From Ruminococcus sp. (GTDB lineage Bacteria > Bacillota > Clostridia > Oscillospirales > Ruminococcaceae): a DNA stretch of 64,000 nt. Within the stretch, counting starts at the first letter, position 1. Each line of letters starts with the position of its first letter. The notes under the pieces are model-generated. The model was not told the DNA's origin. It did not search any database and saw only the letters and a list, made by a program, of their open reading frames with translations. The position numbers and the translations under genes were made by a program. Of this stretch, positions 9,535 to 18,562 are shown piece after piece. Where the stretch lies: positions 24,669-88,668 of the forward strand of contig SVNQ01000004.1 of assembly GCA_015066865.1 (NCBI GenBank), read 5' to 3'.

Positions 9535-10060
9535 GCGCGGCGTCCGCGCGGTTGGACGCGTTTAAGAGTTCCTGAGAAATCAGGAACTCTTTTTTTCGCG
9601 GAATAGTTTCCAAAACCGCATGACGCTTCTGCGAGAGCGTCATTGCTATTGGAGGTTTTTAAAATTGTAAGTCATTTATTCTAAATTGATTCACCCTGAC
9701 AGCGCGGCGTCCGCGCGGTTGGACGCGTTTAAGAGTTCCTGAGAAATCAGGAACTCTTTTTTTCGCGGAATAATTTCCAAAACCGCATGACGCTTCTGCG
9801 AGAGCGTCATTGCTATTGGAGGTTTTTAAAATTGTAAGTCATTTATTCTAAATTGATTCACCCTGACAGCGCGGCGTCCGCGCAGTTGGACGCGTTTAAG
9901 AGTTCCTGAGAAATCAGGAACTCTTTTTTTCGCGGAATAGTTTCCAAAACCGCATGACGCTTCTGCGAGAGCGTCATTGCTATTGGAGGTTTTTAAAATT
10001 GTAAGTCATTTATTCTAAATTGATTCACCCTGACAGCGCGGCGTCCGCGCAGTTGGACGT
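9535..10060 (+). repeat. 167-bp tandem repeat, three full copies plus a fourth partial copy
   Basis: Units begin at 9535, 9702, 9869 and 10036, exactly 167 bases apart; the fourth is cut after about 24 bases. Full copies differ by about one base each (for example GGTT/AGTT near the unit start, and a G/A near base 67). Each unit contains a GC-rich inverted repeat, a 12-bp terminator hairpin with GAAA loop and T7 run, and a second hairpin (ATGACGCT/AGCGTCAT) followed by a GGTTTTT stretch. No open reading frame of note is inside. It starts at the base after the tRNA-Thr CCA. Confidence 0.95.
9565..9596 (+). terminator. Intrinsic terminator of tRNA-Thr (first of three copies)
   Basis: Stem AAGAGTTCCTGA / TCAGGAACTCTT with GAAA tetraloop and seven T. 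The same hairpin recurs 167 and 334 bases downstream (about 9732 and 9899). Confidence 0.9.
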
Positions 10061-10065
10061 GTTTG

Positions 10066-10097
10066 AAAGTTCCCTTGTATAGGGGACTTTCTTTTTT
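10066..10097 (+). terminator. Intrinsic terminator closing the repeat block
   Basis: AAAGTTCCC (10066-10074) pairs with GGGGACTTT (10082-10090), one G-T pair, followed by CTTTTTT. Confidence 0.8.
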
Positions 10098-10115
10098 ATG
10101 GCAATTATATCAAAT

Positions 10116-10158
10116 ACACCTCCTATGGGCTTATTCAACCCACAGGAGGTGTTGTTTA
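10116..10158. terminator. Bidirectional terminator between repeat block and second GH5 gene
   Basis: Fourteen-base stem 10116-10129 / 10139-10152 with one mismatch and nine-base loop. T-rich on the plus side (TTGTTTATTTT); lies 23 bases past the GH5 stop of the minus strand. Confidence 0.7.
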
Positions 10159-10180
10159 TTTTAGGGGATTTTTGTTCAGG

Positions 10181-11974
10181 CTATACCGGCAGCTTGTCAG
10201 TCAGCTTAACAATAAATTTGAGGATGTTCAATGAATCATTGGCAGTCGGTTTTCCGTCACCGTCAACATCCACATTTGCTTTTCCGGCATCGCTCAGTTC
10301 GCCTGCACCTAACAGGTTCTTATTCAATACAATAATGTCCAGAATGTCAACCTTGCCATTCACATCAGCATCACCGTACAGAATATCGGACGGCTCAGTT
10401 GTCTCAGGCTCAGTTGTCTCAGGTTCAGTCGTAGGAGGCTCAGTCGCCGGAGGTTCGGTCGCGTCCGTCCCCTCGCCCATCTTCAGATATGCGCTGACAA
10501 CTTCGGCATCACTCGGCCACCAGATCTGCATCTGGATTCTGTCAACGCCCTCCGGAATCGTATACTCGTAAACAGCTGTGCCTTTCGTGTCGGCAGTAAG
10601 CTCCCATTCCTCCATTTCCCATTCAATGGTAGGTGTGGAATATCCTACACAGCCGGTTGCACCGCTCTTTGCCGCCATCTTCATATTGATGGTAACCTTT
10701 TCTGCACCGCTGACATCAATGAGCCAGATGCCCGGATTTTCCGGATCGGGTGTAATCGTTGCCGGAGTGCCAAGATCTTCGGGTTCCGTTGTCGGCGGAA
10801 GTACGGGATCGGAAATATCCGCACCGCTGATTTCCACAAACGCCTTCTTCAGCTCCTGATCCACCATCTGATATGTGGAACGGTCATAGTGCACATCCGT
10901 AATATCCCAAAGAACCGGACAGAGCTGGCGCTTATATGCCGCTTCACAAACGGACTTGAGGAACAGACGAACAGAATCGGCATCCTTGTTCTTTTTCGGG
11001 CAGCCGTATTCACCGATAATAACGGGTATTCCCTTATCAATAAAGGTTGTTTTCATCATGTCCATCCAGCTGTTGAGTTCGTTGAAATCCGCATTGCTTC
11101 CCCATGTAGGGAGCGCCTTGCCCCAATCTGCATCCTCCTCCAGAATTGCAAAACCTGCGGGTGTATAGTAGTGTACCGAGACAGCACAGCGATTTGCAGG
11201 GTCGTTGGGCATTTTGAACATCGGGTCACATGTAACATCAATACCGGTGTTGTAACCGGAGATCAGCAGATGGCGTTTTGCATTGTTGCCGCCGGATTTT
11301 CTCACAATATCCACGAATGTCTGATTGATCTCGTTTACCAGAGCATAGGATTCATCCTTGCCCTGTGTGCCTGCCCACTTGTTCCAGAGGGTTTCCCAGC
11401 CCAATTCCTCATTCTGGGATTCAAACATCAGATAGTCGCCGTAATCCTTGAAATTCTCGCTGATCTGCGTCCACATGGTTGTGTAGCGCTTCATGCACTC
11501 CGCCTTGTTTTCTGGGAATTTATTGACCCAGCCGTTGTCCCAGTGGATGTTGATGATGGCGTACAGTCCCACATCCAGCGTCATATCAACAACCTCAGTT
11601 ACTCTTGCCATCCATGCATCGTTGATCTTGTAGCTGCCGTCCTGCTCCATCATGTTCGACCAAGCAACCGGGATTCTCAGCACACCGAATCCCTCGTTCT
11701 TATAGCCCTGAATGATCTCACGAGTGATCACGGGGCTGCCCCATGCTGTTTCGTAGGAAGAAGTCGTGCCGTCGCCCCACTCTGCGATCCAGTCACCTGC
11801 GGATTCAAGCGTATTGCCAAGGTTAATACCGATACCCATATCCTTGACCAGTTCCATCGTTGTGATGTCACGCATCGCTGTATCCGCCGCAGTGGTAGAA
11901 ACACTTGCCGGAAGCAGCAGCGTGCAAAGCATCACCACTGCACAAAAGGCTGCGGAAATTCGCTTCATAAACAT
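10181..11974 (-). CDS. Second secreted GH5 enzyme with C-terminal dockerin
   Basis: 597 residues: signal peptide (about 1-30), GH5 domain (about 40-385) with GINLGNTLES, acid/base in QNEE (E189) and nucleophile in IIGEYG (E322), a beta-rich module of about 120 residues ending near MQIWWPSDAEVV that resembles the module of the other GH5 and is probably carbohydrate-binding, a short Thr/Pro/Glu linker, and a type I dockerin almost identical to that of the first GH5 (ILYGDADVNGKVDILDIIVL). The start has AAGGAGGA six bases upstream; an ATG two codons later is less well spaced. It is divergent from the AraC gene at 12170. The -10 TACAAT (12015-12020, minus) lacks a good -35, which fits activator-dependent expression. 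Confidence 0.93.
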   Translation of the reverse strand: MFMKRISAAFCAVVMLCTLLLPASVSTTAADTAMRDITTMELVKDMGIGINLGNTLESAGDWIAEWGDGTTSSYETAWGSPVITREIIQGYKNEGFGVLRIPVAWSNMMEQDGSYKINDAWMARVTEVVDMTLDVGLYAIINIHWDNGWVNKFPENKAECMKRYTTMWTQISENFKDYGDYLMFESQNEELGWETLWNKWAGTQGKDESYALVNEINQTFVDIVRKSGGNNAKRHLLISGYNTGIDVTCDPMFKMPNDPANRCAVSVHYYTPAGFAILEEDADWGKALPTWGSNADFNELNSWMDMMKTTFIDKGIPVIIGEYGCPKKNKDADSVRLFLKSVCEAAYKRQLCPVLWDITDVHYDRSTYQMVDQELKKAFVEISGADISDPVLPPTTEPEDLGTPATITPDPENPGIWLIDVSGAEKVTINMKMAAKSGATGCVGYSTPTIEWEMEEWELTADTKGTAVYEYTIPEGVDRIQMQIWWPSDAEVVSAYLKMGEGTDATEPPATEPPTTEPETTEPETTEPSDILYGDADVNGKVDILDIIVLNKNLLGAGELSDAGKANVDVDGDGKPTANDSLNILKFIVKLTDKLPV

Positions 11975-12107
11975 AAATATTCCTCCTTGTAAAATTTACT
12001 GCTTTGATAATTCCATTGTAGCACACCTGAACAGTGAATGAAATAACAATTTCTGTTTTTTTCTATACTTTTTCTTGTTTTCGTTGAAAAATACGATGAT
12101 TTACATA

Positions 12108-12136
12108 TTGCAATTTCAGACAGAATATGGTATAAT
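12108..12136 (+). promoter_or_regulatory. Promoter of the AraC-family gene
   Basis: TTGCAA (12108-12113), 17 bases, TATAAT (12131-12136), 34 bases before the ATG. Confidence 0.75.
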
Positions 12137-12169
12137 AAATGCAGAAATTGTCATAAACGAGGTGTATGT

Positions 12170-12961
12170 ATGGAAATCCACAGTGTAGGCTATCATCATA
12201 TCCATGGCAAGGACTTTGTCATAGACCGTCCGGAGGGCTGCGGCTGGAGCTGGCTGTTCCTGTTGTTCAAAAGTCCGGCACTGGTACGCATTGACGGCAA
12301 AGAAATTCTTGTCAAGGAAAATACATTTCTGCTGTACAGCAGTCTCGCACCGGAATACTACCGTGCCCATGGGGAAGCATTCATCAACGACTGGTTTCAT
12401 TTTACGGTTGAACCGGTGGATGAGCTTTTGTTCCGGGAGCTTGCCATTCCGCTGAATCGTCCGGTCGCATTGGAAAGTACAGAAGAAATCTCCATGCTCA
12501 TCCGTTCCATGACGTATGAATTTTATACGGGAAATCTCTACAGCGCAGACCTTGTCGATCTGTATCTGAAAACATTGTTCTTCAAGCTCAGCCGATTGCT
12601 GCATTCCAATGTACGGTCGCTGCCGGAAAGCAGTGCTTCCCGTTATGACAGTATGATTCACTTGCGGGAGGATATTTACCGCAATATCCGGAATGTCGGA
12701 ACGGTCAGCGAAATGGCAAGAAATATGTCCATGAGCCAGTCTGCGTTCCAGCATACCTACAAGAAAATTTTCGGAACGAATGTAATGGCGGATGTCAATC
12801 GTGCCAGAATCCGGCAAGCGCAGACACTGCTTGCCACGACAAATCTCCCGCTGCGGCAGATTGCCGAACAAAGCGGATACAGCAGTGAATTTCACCTGAT
12901 GCGCCACTTCAAGTCGCACACAGGACTCACGCCGACGGAATACCGGAAGAAATCAAGGTAG
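12170..12961 (+). CDS. AraC-family transcriptional regulator
   Basis: 263 residues: an N-terminal cupin-like sugar-binding half (about 10-150) and a C-terminal AraC double helix-turn-helix (about 170-262; VSEMARNMSMSQSAFQHTYK and LRQIAEQSGYSSEFHLMRHF). GAGGTG lies five bases before the ATG. This is a typical pathway-specific activator; because it diverges from the second GH5-dockerin gene it is the likely regulator of that enzyme. The following kinase-like gene begins 64 bases downstream and may be cotranscribed. Ligand unknown. Confidence 0.9.
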   Translation: MEIHSVGYHHIHGKDFVIDRPEGCGWSWLFLLFKSPALVRIDGKEILVKENTFLLYSSLAPEYYRAHGEAFINDWFHFTVEPVDELLFRELAIPLNRPVALESTEEISMLIRSMTYEFYTGNLYSADLVDLYLKTLFFKLSRLLHSNVRSLPESSASRYDSMIHLREDIYRNIRNVGTVSEMARNMSMSQSAFQHTYKKIFGTNVMADVNRARIRQAQTLLATTNLPLRQIAEQSGYSSEFHLMRHFKSHTGLTPTEYRKKSR

Positions 12962-13025
12962 CGAAGCATATTTATATACTAATTTCTCATGCAGAACACA
13001 AATAAACCGAAAGGAATCCTGATTG

Positions 13026-13943
13026 ATGAATATTGAACTGAAAACGATCAACAACAGACTTTTGACAGATCCGCAGGGATTTGTACAGGACACGGATACA
13101 GCTTATCAGAACCGACTGAACGAAATTGCCGATGATATTGCTGCGCACCGTGCAGAACGCCCCATCATCCTTCTGTCCGGGCCCTCCGGTTCCGGAAAGA
13201 CCACCACAGCGCAAATGATCGAGAAAATCCTTGATCTGAGAGGAATCGAAACCCATACCCTGTCGCTTGACAATTATTTCCGCACCCTGACTGACGAGGA
13301 TAAAATCCTGTTTGCACAGGGAAAACTGGATCTGGAATCTCCGAATCGTGTGGACAGCGAGTTTCTCAGTGAGCAGCTGACTGCAATCGAAGAAGGAAAA
13401 CCCGTGGAGCTGCCCACCTATGATTTCAAGGAATCTGCCCGTGTAATGAGCGGCAATATTCTGCACCGTAAAAAAGGTGAGCTGGTCATTCTTGAGGGCA
13501 TTCACAGTCTGAATCCCGATGTGATCCGCATTCCGGATGACAAAACGGCAAAGATCTATGTCAGTGTGCGCACAAGAATCACCGACAATGGTGAAATTCT
13601 GCATCCCTCCAAAATTCGCCTGATGCGCCGCATGGTGCGTGACAGACTGTTCCGCAAGCGATCATTGAACGACACGCTGATGATGTTCCGCAGCGTTGAG
13701 GAGGGCGAAAACAAGTACATCATGCCTTATAAGTACCGTTCCACCTATGATGTGGATACGTTCATGGCGTATGAAATTTGTGCCTATAAGAATTGTCTGC
13801 TGGATGATCTGAAGGATATGTCCCATGAACCTGAGCTTATGGATGCCGGTGCATTTCTTGCAGATGCTGCGGCAATGCCGAACGGAGCACTTTCTGCGGA
13901 TTCCCTGATACGGGAATTTGTGGGAAGTAAAGATTGCTGTTAG
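13026..13943 (+). CDS. Uridine-kinase-like P-loop nucleoside kinase
   Basis: 305-residue soluble protein with a Walker A motif GPSGSGKTT near residue 50 and the downstream LDNYFRT and VILEGIHSLNP stretches typical of the uridine kinase/phosphoribulokinase family. It has no visible N-terminal TGS domain and is longer than classical Udk (about 210). The ATG at 13026 has AAGGA ten bases upstream; TTG at 13023 is an alternative start. Function is probably phosphorylation of a nucleoside or related small molecule; substrate not deducible. It sits between AraC and a secreted protease, a neighbourhood that gives no obvious pathway. Confidence 0.8.
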   Translation: MNIELKTINNRLLTDPQGFVQDTDTAYQNRLNEIADDIAAHRAERPIILLSGPSGSGKTTTAQMIEKILDLRGIETHTLSLDNYFRTLTDEDKILFAQGKLDLESPNRVDSEFLSEQLTAIEEGKPVELPTYDFKESARVMSGNILHRKKGELVILEGIHSLNPDVIRIPDDKTAKIYVSVRTRITDNGEILHPSKIRLMRRMVRDRLFRKRSLNDTLMMFRSVEEGENKYIMPYKYRSTYDVDTFMAYEICAYKNCLLDDLKDMSHEPELMDAGAFLADAAAMPNGALSADSLIREFVGSKDCC

Positions 13944-13979
13944 CGGCAGCATTCTTTAAAAACGAACGGAGGAACGATT

Positions 13980-15575
13980 ATGAAAACACCCAAGTATATT
14001 CTGTCTGCGATCCTTGGCATGACGCTTGCAGTTTCCGGCATGGCGCTGCATGCATCAGCGGCTCAGCAGCTTGTCGGCTACTTTGGAGATGTCACGCTTG
14101 ACGGTGCGGTTTCGGTTGTAGATATTGTAAAGCTGCAAAAAAATCTGCTGGCAATTGACAAGCTTGATTCCGAACTTGCCGTGACGCTTGCAGATATGAA
14201 TGCGGATGGTAAGGTCAACGCCTTTGATCTTGCAATTCTTAAACGCAGTATCCTCAAGGACGATCTGCGTGGTATGTATGTGGAAGTCCCCGATCCTACG
14301 GAGCCTCCTACAGAACCACCTACGGAACCTCCTACAGAGCCGCCCACGGAGCCGCCGACGGATGCACCAATGATTCCTGCAGTTGCACACAATATATACT
14401 CCTCCCTGCCCTCGCAGGGCAAGGGAAATCTGGTGATTTTCTATGTGGACTTCCCCGACTGCCGCTACACCGTGGATCTCCCCACGGAACTGATTGAGGA
14501 GATTGCATTCGGCGAGGAAGACACATCCGACAGAAATTATCCTTTTGACAGCATCAGTGCTTTCTACAAGCGTTCTTCCAAAGGCGTAATGGATCTGAAT
14601 GGTAAAGTTTTCCGCTATACTACGAAGGAAAATCGTTCCGCCTATGACGAGGATAAAGAAAAGCTTGCCAGAGAGTGCTACAATGCATTCAAGGACAGCG
14701 AAGATTTCCGAAACTTTGACGGCAACGCTGACGGCGTGATCGACGCTACGCTGTTTACGGTTCCGACAGCAGCAGGTGATGACTACTGGTGGCCGCAGGC
14801 AGGCGGATTCTTTGATTTCAGCTACTCCGTAGATGGCATGTCCATCGGACATATCATCACGGGCAATGCCCAGATCGAAAGCAAGACCGAATACAAGAAT
14901 TTTGTCAGCAGCTATCTGCATGAACTGGGTCACTGTATGGGGATTCCCGACTATTATCTGTATTACAGCGATGACTACGAGGGATTCCACGGCAATGCCG
15001 GCACGGAGATGATGGATGCCGATGCCTATACGGATTTCGGCTGTTTCTCCAAGCTCATGCTTGGCTGGTATCGTGAAGATCAGGTGGCTGTATACGATGC
15101 TGCACAGGGTTCGCAGACCTTCCTTCTGAACAATGCACAGACAAGCGAGGGCAACTGCGTGATCATTCCCTACGGAAAACTGGATGACCGCTATTTCTCA
15201 GAATATTTCATCATTGAATATATCACGCCCGACGGCAACAACAGCGGTCTGCATCGTGACATGTGGTGGCAGGAAGTCGGCAGCGGTGTGCGTGTATTCC
15301 ATGTGCAGGCGGAGATTTCCACGGACTACTGGTGGACGTTCTTCCGTTATGAGAACGGTTCGGAATTTACAAACTACGACGATGGCGGTCATCGGCTGAT
15401 ACGCCTTGTTAATGACGGAAAGGGCGTATTCAAGACAGGTTCCGTGATCAACAGCAGCACTCCCGGATTTGGCTGGTACGACTGGAACGGCGGCGAAACG
15501 GTTAACCCCGGCGTGAGCATTTCCGTCGGAGAACTCGTGAACGGTCAGTACAGCATCACAATTTCTCCCCAATAA
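13980..15575 (+). CDS. Secreted M6-like metalloprotease with N-terminal dockerin
   Basis: 531 residues. Signal peptide (1-28), then a two-repeat type I dockerin (about 33-95; DVTLDGAVSVVD and DMNADGKVNAFD) directly at the mature N-terminus, a linker of Glu-Pro-Pro-Thr repeats (about 105-128), and a zinc protease domain with HELGHCMGIPD (314-324), the motif of M6/immune-inhibitor-A-like metallopeptidases (His-Glu-x-x-His). Such proteins cleave peptides outside the cell; the dockerin implies attachment to a cellulosome. GGAGG lies eight bases before the ATG. It follows the kinase gene by 36 bases. Confidence 0.88.
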   Translation: MKTPKYILSAILGMTLAVSGMALHASAAQQLVGYFGDVTLDGAVSVVDIVKLQKNLLAIDKLDSELAVTLADMNADGKVNAFDLAILKRSILKDDLRGMYVEVPDPTEPPTEPPTEPPTEPPTEPPTDAPMIPAVAHNIYSSLPSQGKGNLVIFYVDFPDCRYTVDLPTELIEEIAFGEEDTSDRNYPFDSISAFYKRSSKGVMDLNGKVFRYTTKENRSAYDEDKEKLARECYNAFKDSEDFRNFDGNADGVIDATLFTVPTAAGDDYWWPQAGGFFDFSYSVDGMSIGHIITGNAQIESKTEYKNFVSSYLHELGHCMGIPDYYLYYSDDYEGFHGNAGTEMMDADAYTDFGCFSKLMLGWYREDQVAVYDAAQGSQTFLLNNAQTSEGNCVIIPYGKLDDRYFSEYFIIEYITPDGNNSGLHRDMWWQEVGSGVRVFHVQAEISTDYWWTFFRYENGSEFTNYDDGGHRLIRLVNDGKGVFKTGSVINSSTPGFGWYDWNGGETVNPGVSISVGELVNGQYSITISPQ

Positions 15576-15782
15576 TTTTGTGCTAAGCAAACCCCATTTA
15601 AGGATGGCAAGCCTATGCTGATTTGCACAACGGGATAGCCTTCACTTTCAATTGGAATTTCAAACTCCGACTGCAGCAGCATTGCTGCAAGTACAGGAAT
15701 GCTTTCGTTTGAAGATATGAACGGGGACGGCACAGTAAATGCCTTTGATCTGGCGATTATAAAACAGATGGTATTGAAATGA
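15576..15782 (+). pseudogene. Remnant of a dockerin-bearing protein
   Basis: In the same frame as, and directly after, the protease stop codon the translation reads through one more stop (TAG 15636) and ends EDMNGDGTVNAFDLAIIKQM plus VLK before TGA 15780. That is the second calcium-loop repeat of a type I dockerin, close to the NADGKVNAFDLAILKRSILK of the protease. The first repeat and any catalytic domain are missing. A 27-codon ATG frame exists at 15699 with poor ribosome site. Best read as debris from a deleted or recombined dockerin gene. Confidence 0.65.
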
Positions 15783-15787
15783 TCACA

Positions 15788-15819
15788 AAATGCTCCGCAG
15801 TAAAAACTGCGGAGCATTT
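15788..15819. terminator. Bidirectional terminator
   Basis: Perfect 14-bp stem AAATGCTCCGCAGT / ACTGCGGAGCATTT with AAAA loop. Serves the converging MATE gene (minus) and the dockerin remnant side (plus). Confidence 0.85.
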
Positions 15820-15823
15820 ATTG

Positions 15824-17203
15824 TTATTGCACAGCGGCATCGCACATCTGTGCAGCAGGCTGCATTGCCCCAAAATACTTTTTGTAGGTTACCATGAAAA
15901 GTATCGCTGCAAGTGTGGTGGCAAGATAATCCGTCACAGGCTGCGCCATAGCAAGCGTCTGTGCAGTCTGGAATGTGTTGAGAATCAGAATCGTCGGCAG
16001 GTAGAGGATGCCCTGACGGCTGATGGACAGAATCAGGGATGGCAGCGCCGCACCTGTGGACTGGATGGCATTGATCAGGACGAACAACAATCCCAGCACC
16101 GGTCCCGAATAAATATAGATCCGTGCAAACGACATGCCAAAACCGTATGCGTCGGCATTATCCAGAAATGCCGTGACCAACGGGCCTGCAAAAGCATAGC
16201 AGATGACCGTCATGACTGCACTCATGCCAAAAGCGAGGCAGAGAGAAAATTTCAGAACTGCCATATACCGTTCACGGTTTCTTGCACCGAAGCAGTAACC
16301 CAGCAGCGGCTGGATGCCCGTACCAAGTCCGATGAGGAGCATGACCACGATCATGTTGACCTTCATTGCAACGCCCAATCCTGCAACCGCCATGTCTCCG
16401 TGCTGCTGCATCAAATTGTTGATAACAATGTTCGATACGCTCATCAGCATGCTGTTGAGGGATGCCGGTATTCCGATGGCACATACACCTGAGGCAATAC
16501 CGTTTCTTACGCGATAGTGCTTGGGATGAATTGAAAGGATGGACTTCTTTGAAAGCAAATGGCACAGATAAATAGCGGCTGAAAACAGATTGCCAAGCAC
16601 GGTAGCAATCGCTGCACCTGCCACATCCCAACCGAATCCAAGAATCATGATTGGATCAAAAATGATATTCACTGCATTGCCGATGATCATACCCAGCATA
16701 GCGATCATCGGTTTTCCCTCAGATCGGATGATGTTACTGAATGCATTGCTGAGAATCAGGAACGGAATGCCCGCTGCAACGATGCCAAGATATTCTGCGG
16801 TATAATCAAGCGTGTCCGCACTTGCACCAATGAGCAAAGCGATGGGGCGCTTAAAGATCCAGATAGCTATCATGGAAATCACACCGATGCCAAGACCTGT
16901 CCAAAAACAGAACGAGGAAATTCGTCTTGCCTTCCGTTCATTGCCTTCGCCGAGTGTGCGTGAGATCAGCGATGTGCCGCCAATACCGAACAGCATTCCC
17001 ACTGCCATGAACAGCAGAAATGCAGGGGTCGCAATGGAAACCGCCGCCACCATATAGGGGTTGTTGGTCTGACCAATGAAAAATGTATCCGCCAGATTGT
17101 AGAGCAGTACCATGATCATGCTCACAATGGACGGTATCGCATTGCTGATGACAGCCTTCGGAACGGGGGCGTTCCTGAATAATTCAACTGTTTTTTCCTG
17201 CAT
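15824..17203 (-). CDS. MATE family efflux transporter (1)
   Basis: 459-residue protein with about twelve membrane segments and the MATE pattern: IPSIVSMIMVLLYNLADTFF near the N-terminus and a repeated half with NNLMQQHGDMAVAGLGVAMK. MATE proteins export cationic drugs or metabolites in exchange for Na+ or H+. The start at 17203 has AAGGAGTC upstream. It has its own promoter and terminator and diverges from the lipoprotein at 17461. Substrate not deducible. Confidence 0.9.
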   Translation of the reverse strand: MQEKTVELFRNAPVPKAVISNAIPSIVSMIMVLLYNLADTFFIGQTNNPYMVAAVSIATPAFLLFMAVGMLFGIGGTSLISRTLGEGNERKARRISSFCFWTGLGIGVISMIAIWIFKRPIALLIGASADTLDYTAEYLGIVAAGIPFLILSNAFSNIIRSEGKPMIAMLGMIIGNAVNIIFDPIMILGFGWDVAGAAIATVLGNLFSAAIYLCHLLSKKSILSIHPKHYRVRNGIASGVCAIGIPASLNSMLMSVSNIVINNLMQQHGDMAVAGLGVAMKVNMIVVMLLIGLGTGIQPLLGYCFGARNRERYMAVLKFSLCLAFGMSAVMTVICYAFAGPLVTAFLDNADAYGFGMSFARIYIYSGPVLGLLFVLINAIQSTGAALPSLILSISRQGILYLPTILILNTFQTAQTLAMAQPVTDYLATTLAAILFMVTYKKYFGAMQPAAQMCDAAVQ

Positions 17204-17251
17204 AAATGACTCCTTTTATCAAAAACTGCATTTTCTATTTATTCCTATATT

Positions 17252-17280
17252 ATTGTATACCCATACATCCTATTTGTCAA
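17252..17280 (-). promoter_or_regulatory. Promoter of MATE transporter (1)
   Basis: Minus-strand TTGACA (17275-17280), 17 bases, TACAAT (17252-17257). Confidence 0.8.
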
Positions 17281-17355
17281 GGCATGTACAATTTTTCCAC
17301 AAACTAAGCAGGTTTCACAAACCGAAATAGCGTTTTATAGTAAAAATGCACAGAC

Positions 17356-17384
17356 TTGCAATTTTTGCCGAACTATGTTATAAT
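17356..17384 (+). promoter_or_regulatory. Promoter of the GldG-like lipoprotein
   Basis: TTGCAA (17356-17361), 17 bases, TATAAT (17379-17384). Confidence 0.75.
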
Positions 17385-17460
17385 AAGAAGCAGAACATGA
17401 TACGCAAATGGGAAATCACTGAAAAATCCCCATGCCCGACGCATGGAAAGGAGAAGGAAT

Positions 17461-18339
17461 ATGCATAAGAAAATTGTAATGCTCTGTGCTTGCATGCTGC
17501 TGACGGCTGTGTTCGGCGGATGCAGCAATGACAGTACCGATTCTGTGGGCAGCACCGTTTTGCCCGAGGAGACTGCCGCAACAGAACAGGTTTCCCGAGA
17601 TTTATATTATATCAACGGGAACGGAACTGCCGATTCCGCACAACTTGGCGATTTTCGGGCGCAGCTGGAAACTGATGGCTACACATGGACGGAAGTTACC
17701 TTTTCAGAAATCCCCGCCGATGCCGATGCGGTTATTCTTAATGCCCCGAAACAGGATATTACGAAGGACGAGCTTGAATTGCTTGAAGCCTATATGAATC
17801 AGGGCGGACACCTGCTGCTTCTGATGCCTGCAAGTGACGCAGATACACGATTCAAGAATCTTGGACGGTTCCTTGAACCATACTGCATGGTGCTGGATTA
17901 TGACCACATCTACGAAACGGATGAAACACGCATGGTCAGCAATGATCCTTATTTTATTCAGACGGACTATATTTCACGACCGAATAACATGGCTATGTAT
18001 TCGGAAGTAGAAGAATCCGGTACGCCCTATCTGCATAATGCACGAAGCTTTTACTTTATCGTGCATGATCTCGTCAGCCGTGTTAAACAGGATGCCATGG
18101 TCAAAACCTCGGCTTCCGTGGTTGGTGAACCCTGCGGCGGTACTGAGGACGATCCCATTACCTACGAGGAAACGGCGCTCAACGTCATGGGTTATGCCCG
18201 TGATGAAACACGAAAAAACTCCTCCGTCATCCTTGTCGGTGCAAACGACTTTCTGTTGGATGAAAACTACAGCGAAAGCTCGTCCGCATTCATGGTTTCT
18301 TTGATCCACAGCTCCCTCGGATGGTTTATGCAGTATTGA
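17461..18339 (+). CDS. Lipoprotein with GldG/DUF4350-like domain
   Basis: 292 residues with a lipoprotein signal (MHKKIVMLCACMLLTAVFGG, Cys21). The body contains DADAVILNAPKQDIT and LEAYMNQGGHLLLLMPAS, a pattern seen in GldG-like auxiliary domains of ABC transport systems and DUF4350 proteins (class I glutamine-amidotransferase-like fold). No catalytic triad is evident. Start at 17461 is chosen because GGAAAGGAG lies just upstream and the lipoprotein signal begins here; ATG 17443 lies within the ribosome site region. Standing alone with its own promoter; role unknown. Confidence 0.7.
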   Translation: MHKKIVMLCACMLLTAVFGGCSNDSTDSVGSTVLPEETAATEQVSRDLYYINGNGTADSAQLGDFRAQLETDGYTWTEVTFSEIPADADAVILNAPKQDITKDELELLEAYMNQGGHLLLLMPASDADTRFKNLGRFLEPYCMVLDYDHIYETDETRMVSNDPYFIQTDYISRPNNMAMYSEVEESGTPYLHNARSFYFIVHDLVSRVKQDAMVKTSASVVGEPCGGTEDDPITYEETALNVMGYARDETRKNSSVILVGANDFLLDENYSESSSAFMVSLIHSSLGWFMQY

Positions 18340-18425
18340 TTTTCCCCGATAATTCGGATGAAAACGGACTAATGTGTACTTTTTTAGCGAAAGTGTTAAA
18401 AAATTGTATGAAATTATAAATTCTA

Positions 18426-18454
18426 TTGAAAAAAACATTTTTGTATGATATAAT
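18426..18454 (+). promoter_or_regulatory. Promoter of the FIST-EAL gene
   Basis: TTGAAA (18426-18431), 17 bases, TATAAT (18449-18454); leader of about 100 bases with a run of eight G at 18548-18555 overlapping the ribosome site. Confidence 0.65.
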
Positions 18455-18562
18455 CATAATGAATACCTGCCAAAATTTTCCTATAAAAACAAATAATGTC
18501 CGGCAGGCTTTGCAGCATACGATTTTGTCAGAATCCGAAGTCAAACTGGGGGGGGTGGAAAC

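Noticed and set aside
9535..10060. CRISPR array
   Set aside because: Unit length is 167 bases with no unique spacers and no cas genes nearby; it is a simple tandem repeat of terminators.
14296..14365. Short direct repeats in DNA
   Set aside because: They encode the Glu-Pro-Pro-Thr linker of the protease; repetitive coding, not a mobile or CRISPR element. The same holds for the linkers at 5090-5210 and 10390-10470.
15699..15782. Small functional gene of 27 codons
   Set aside because: It is the tail of a dockerin repeat without signal peptide or a good ribosome site; a remnant is the better reading.
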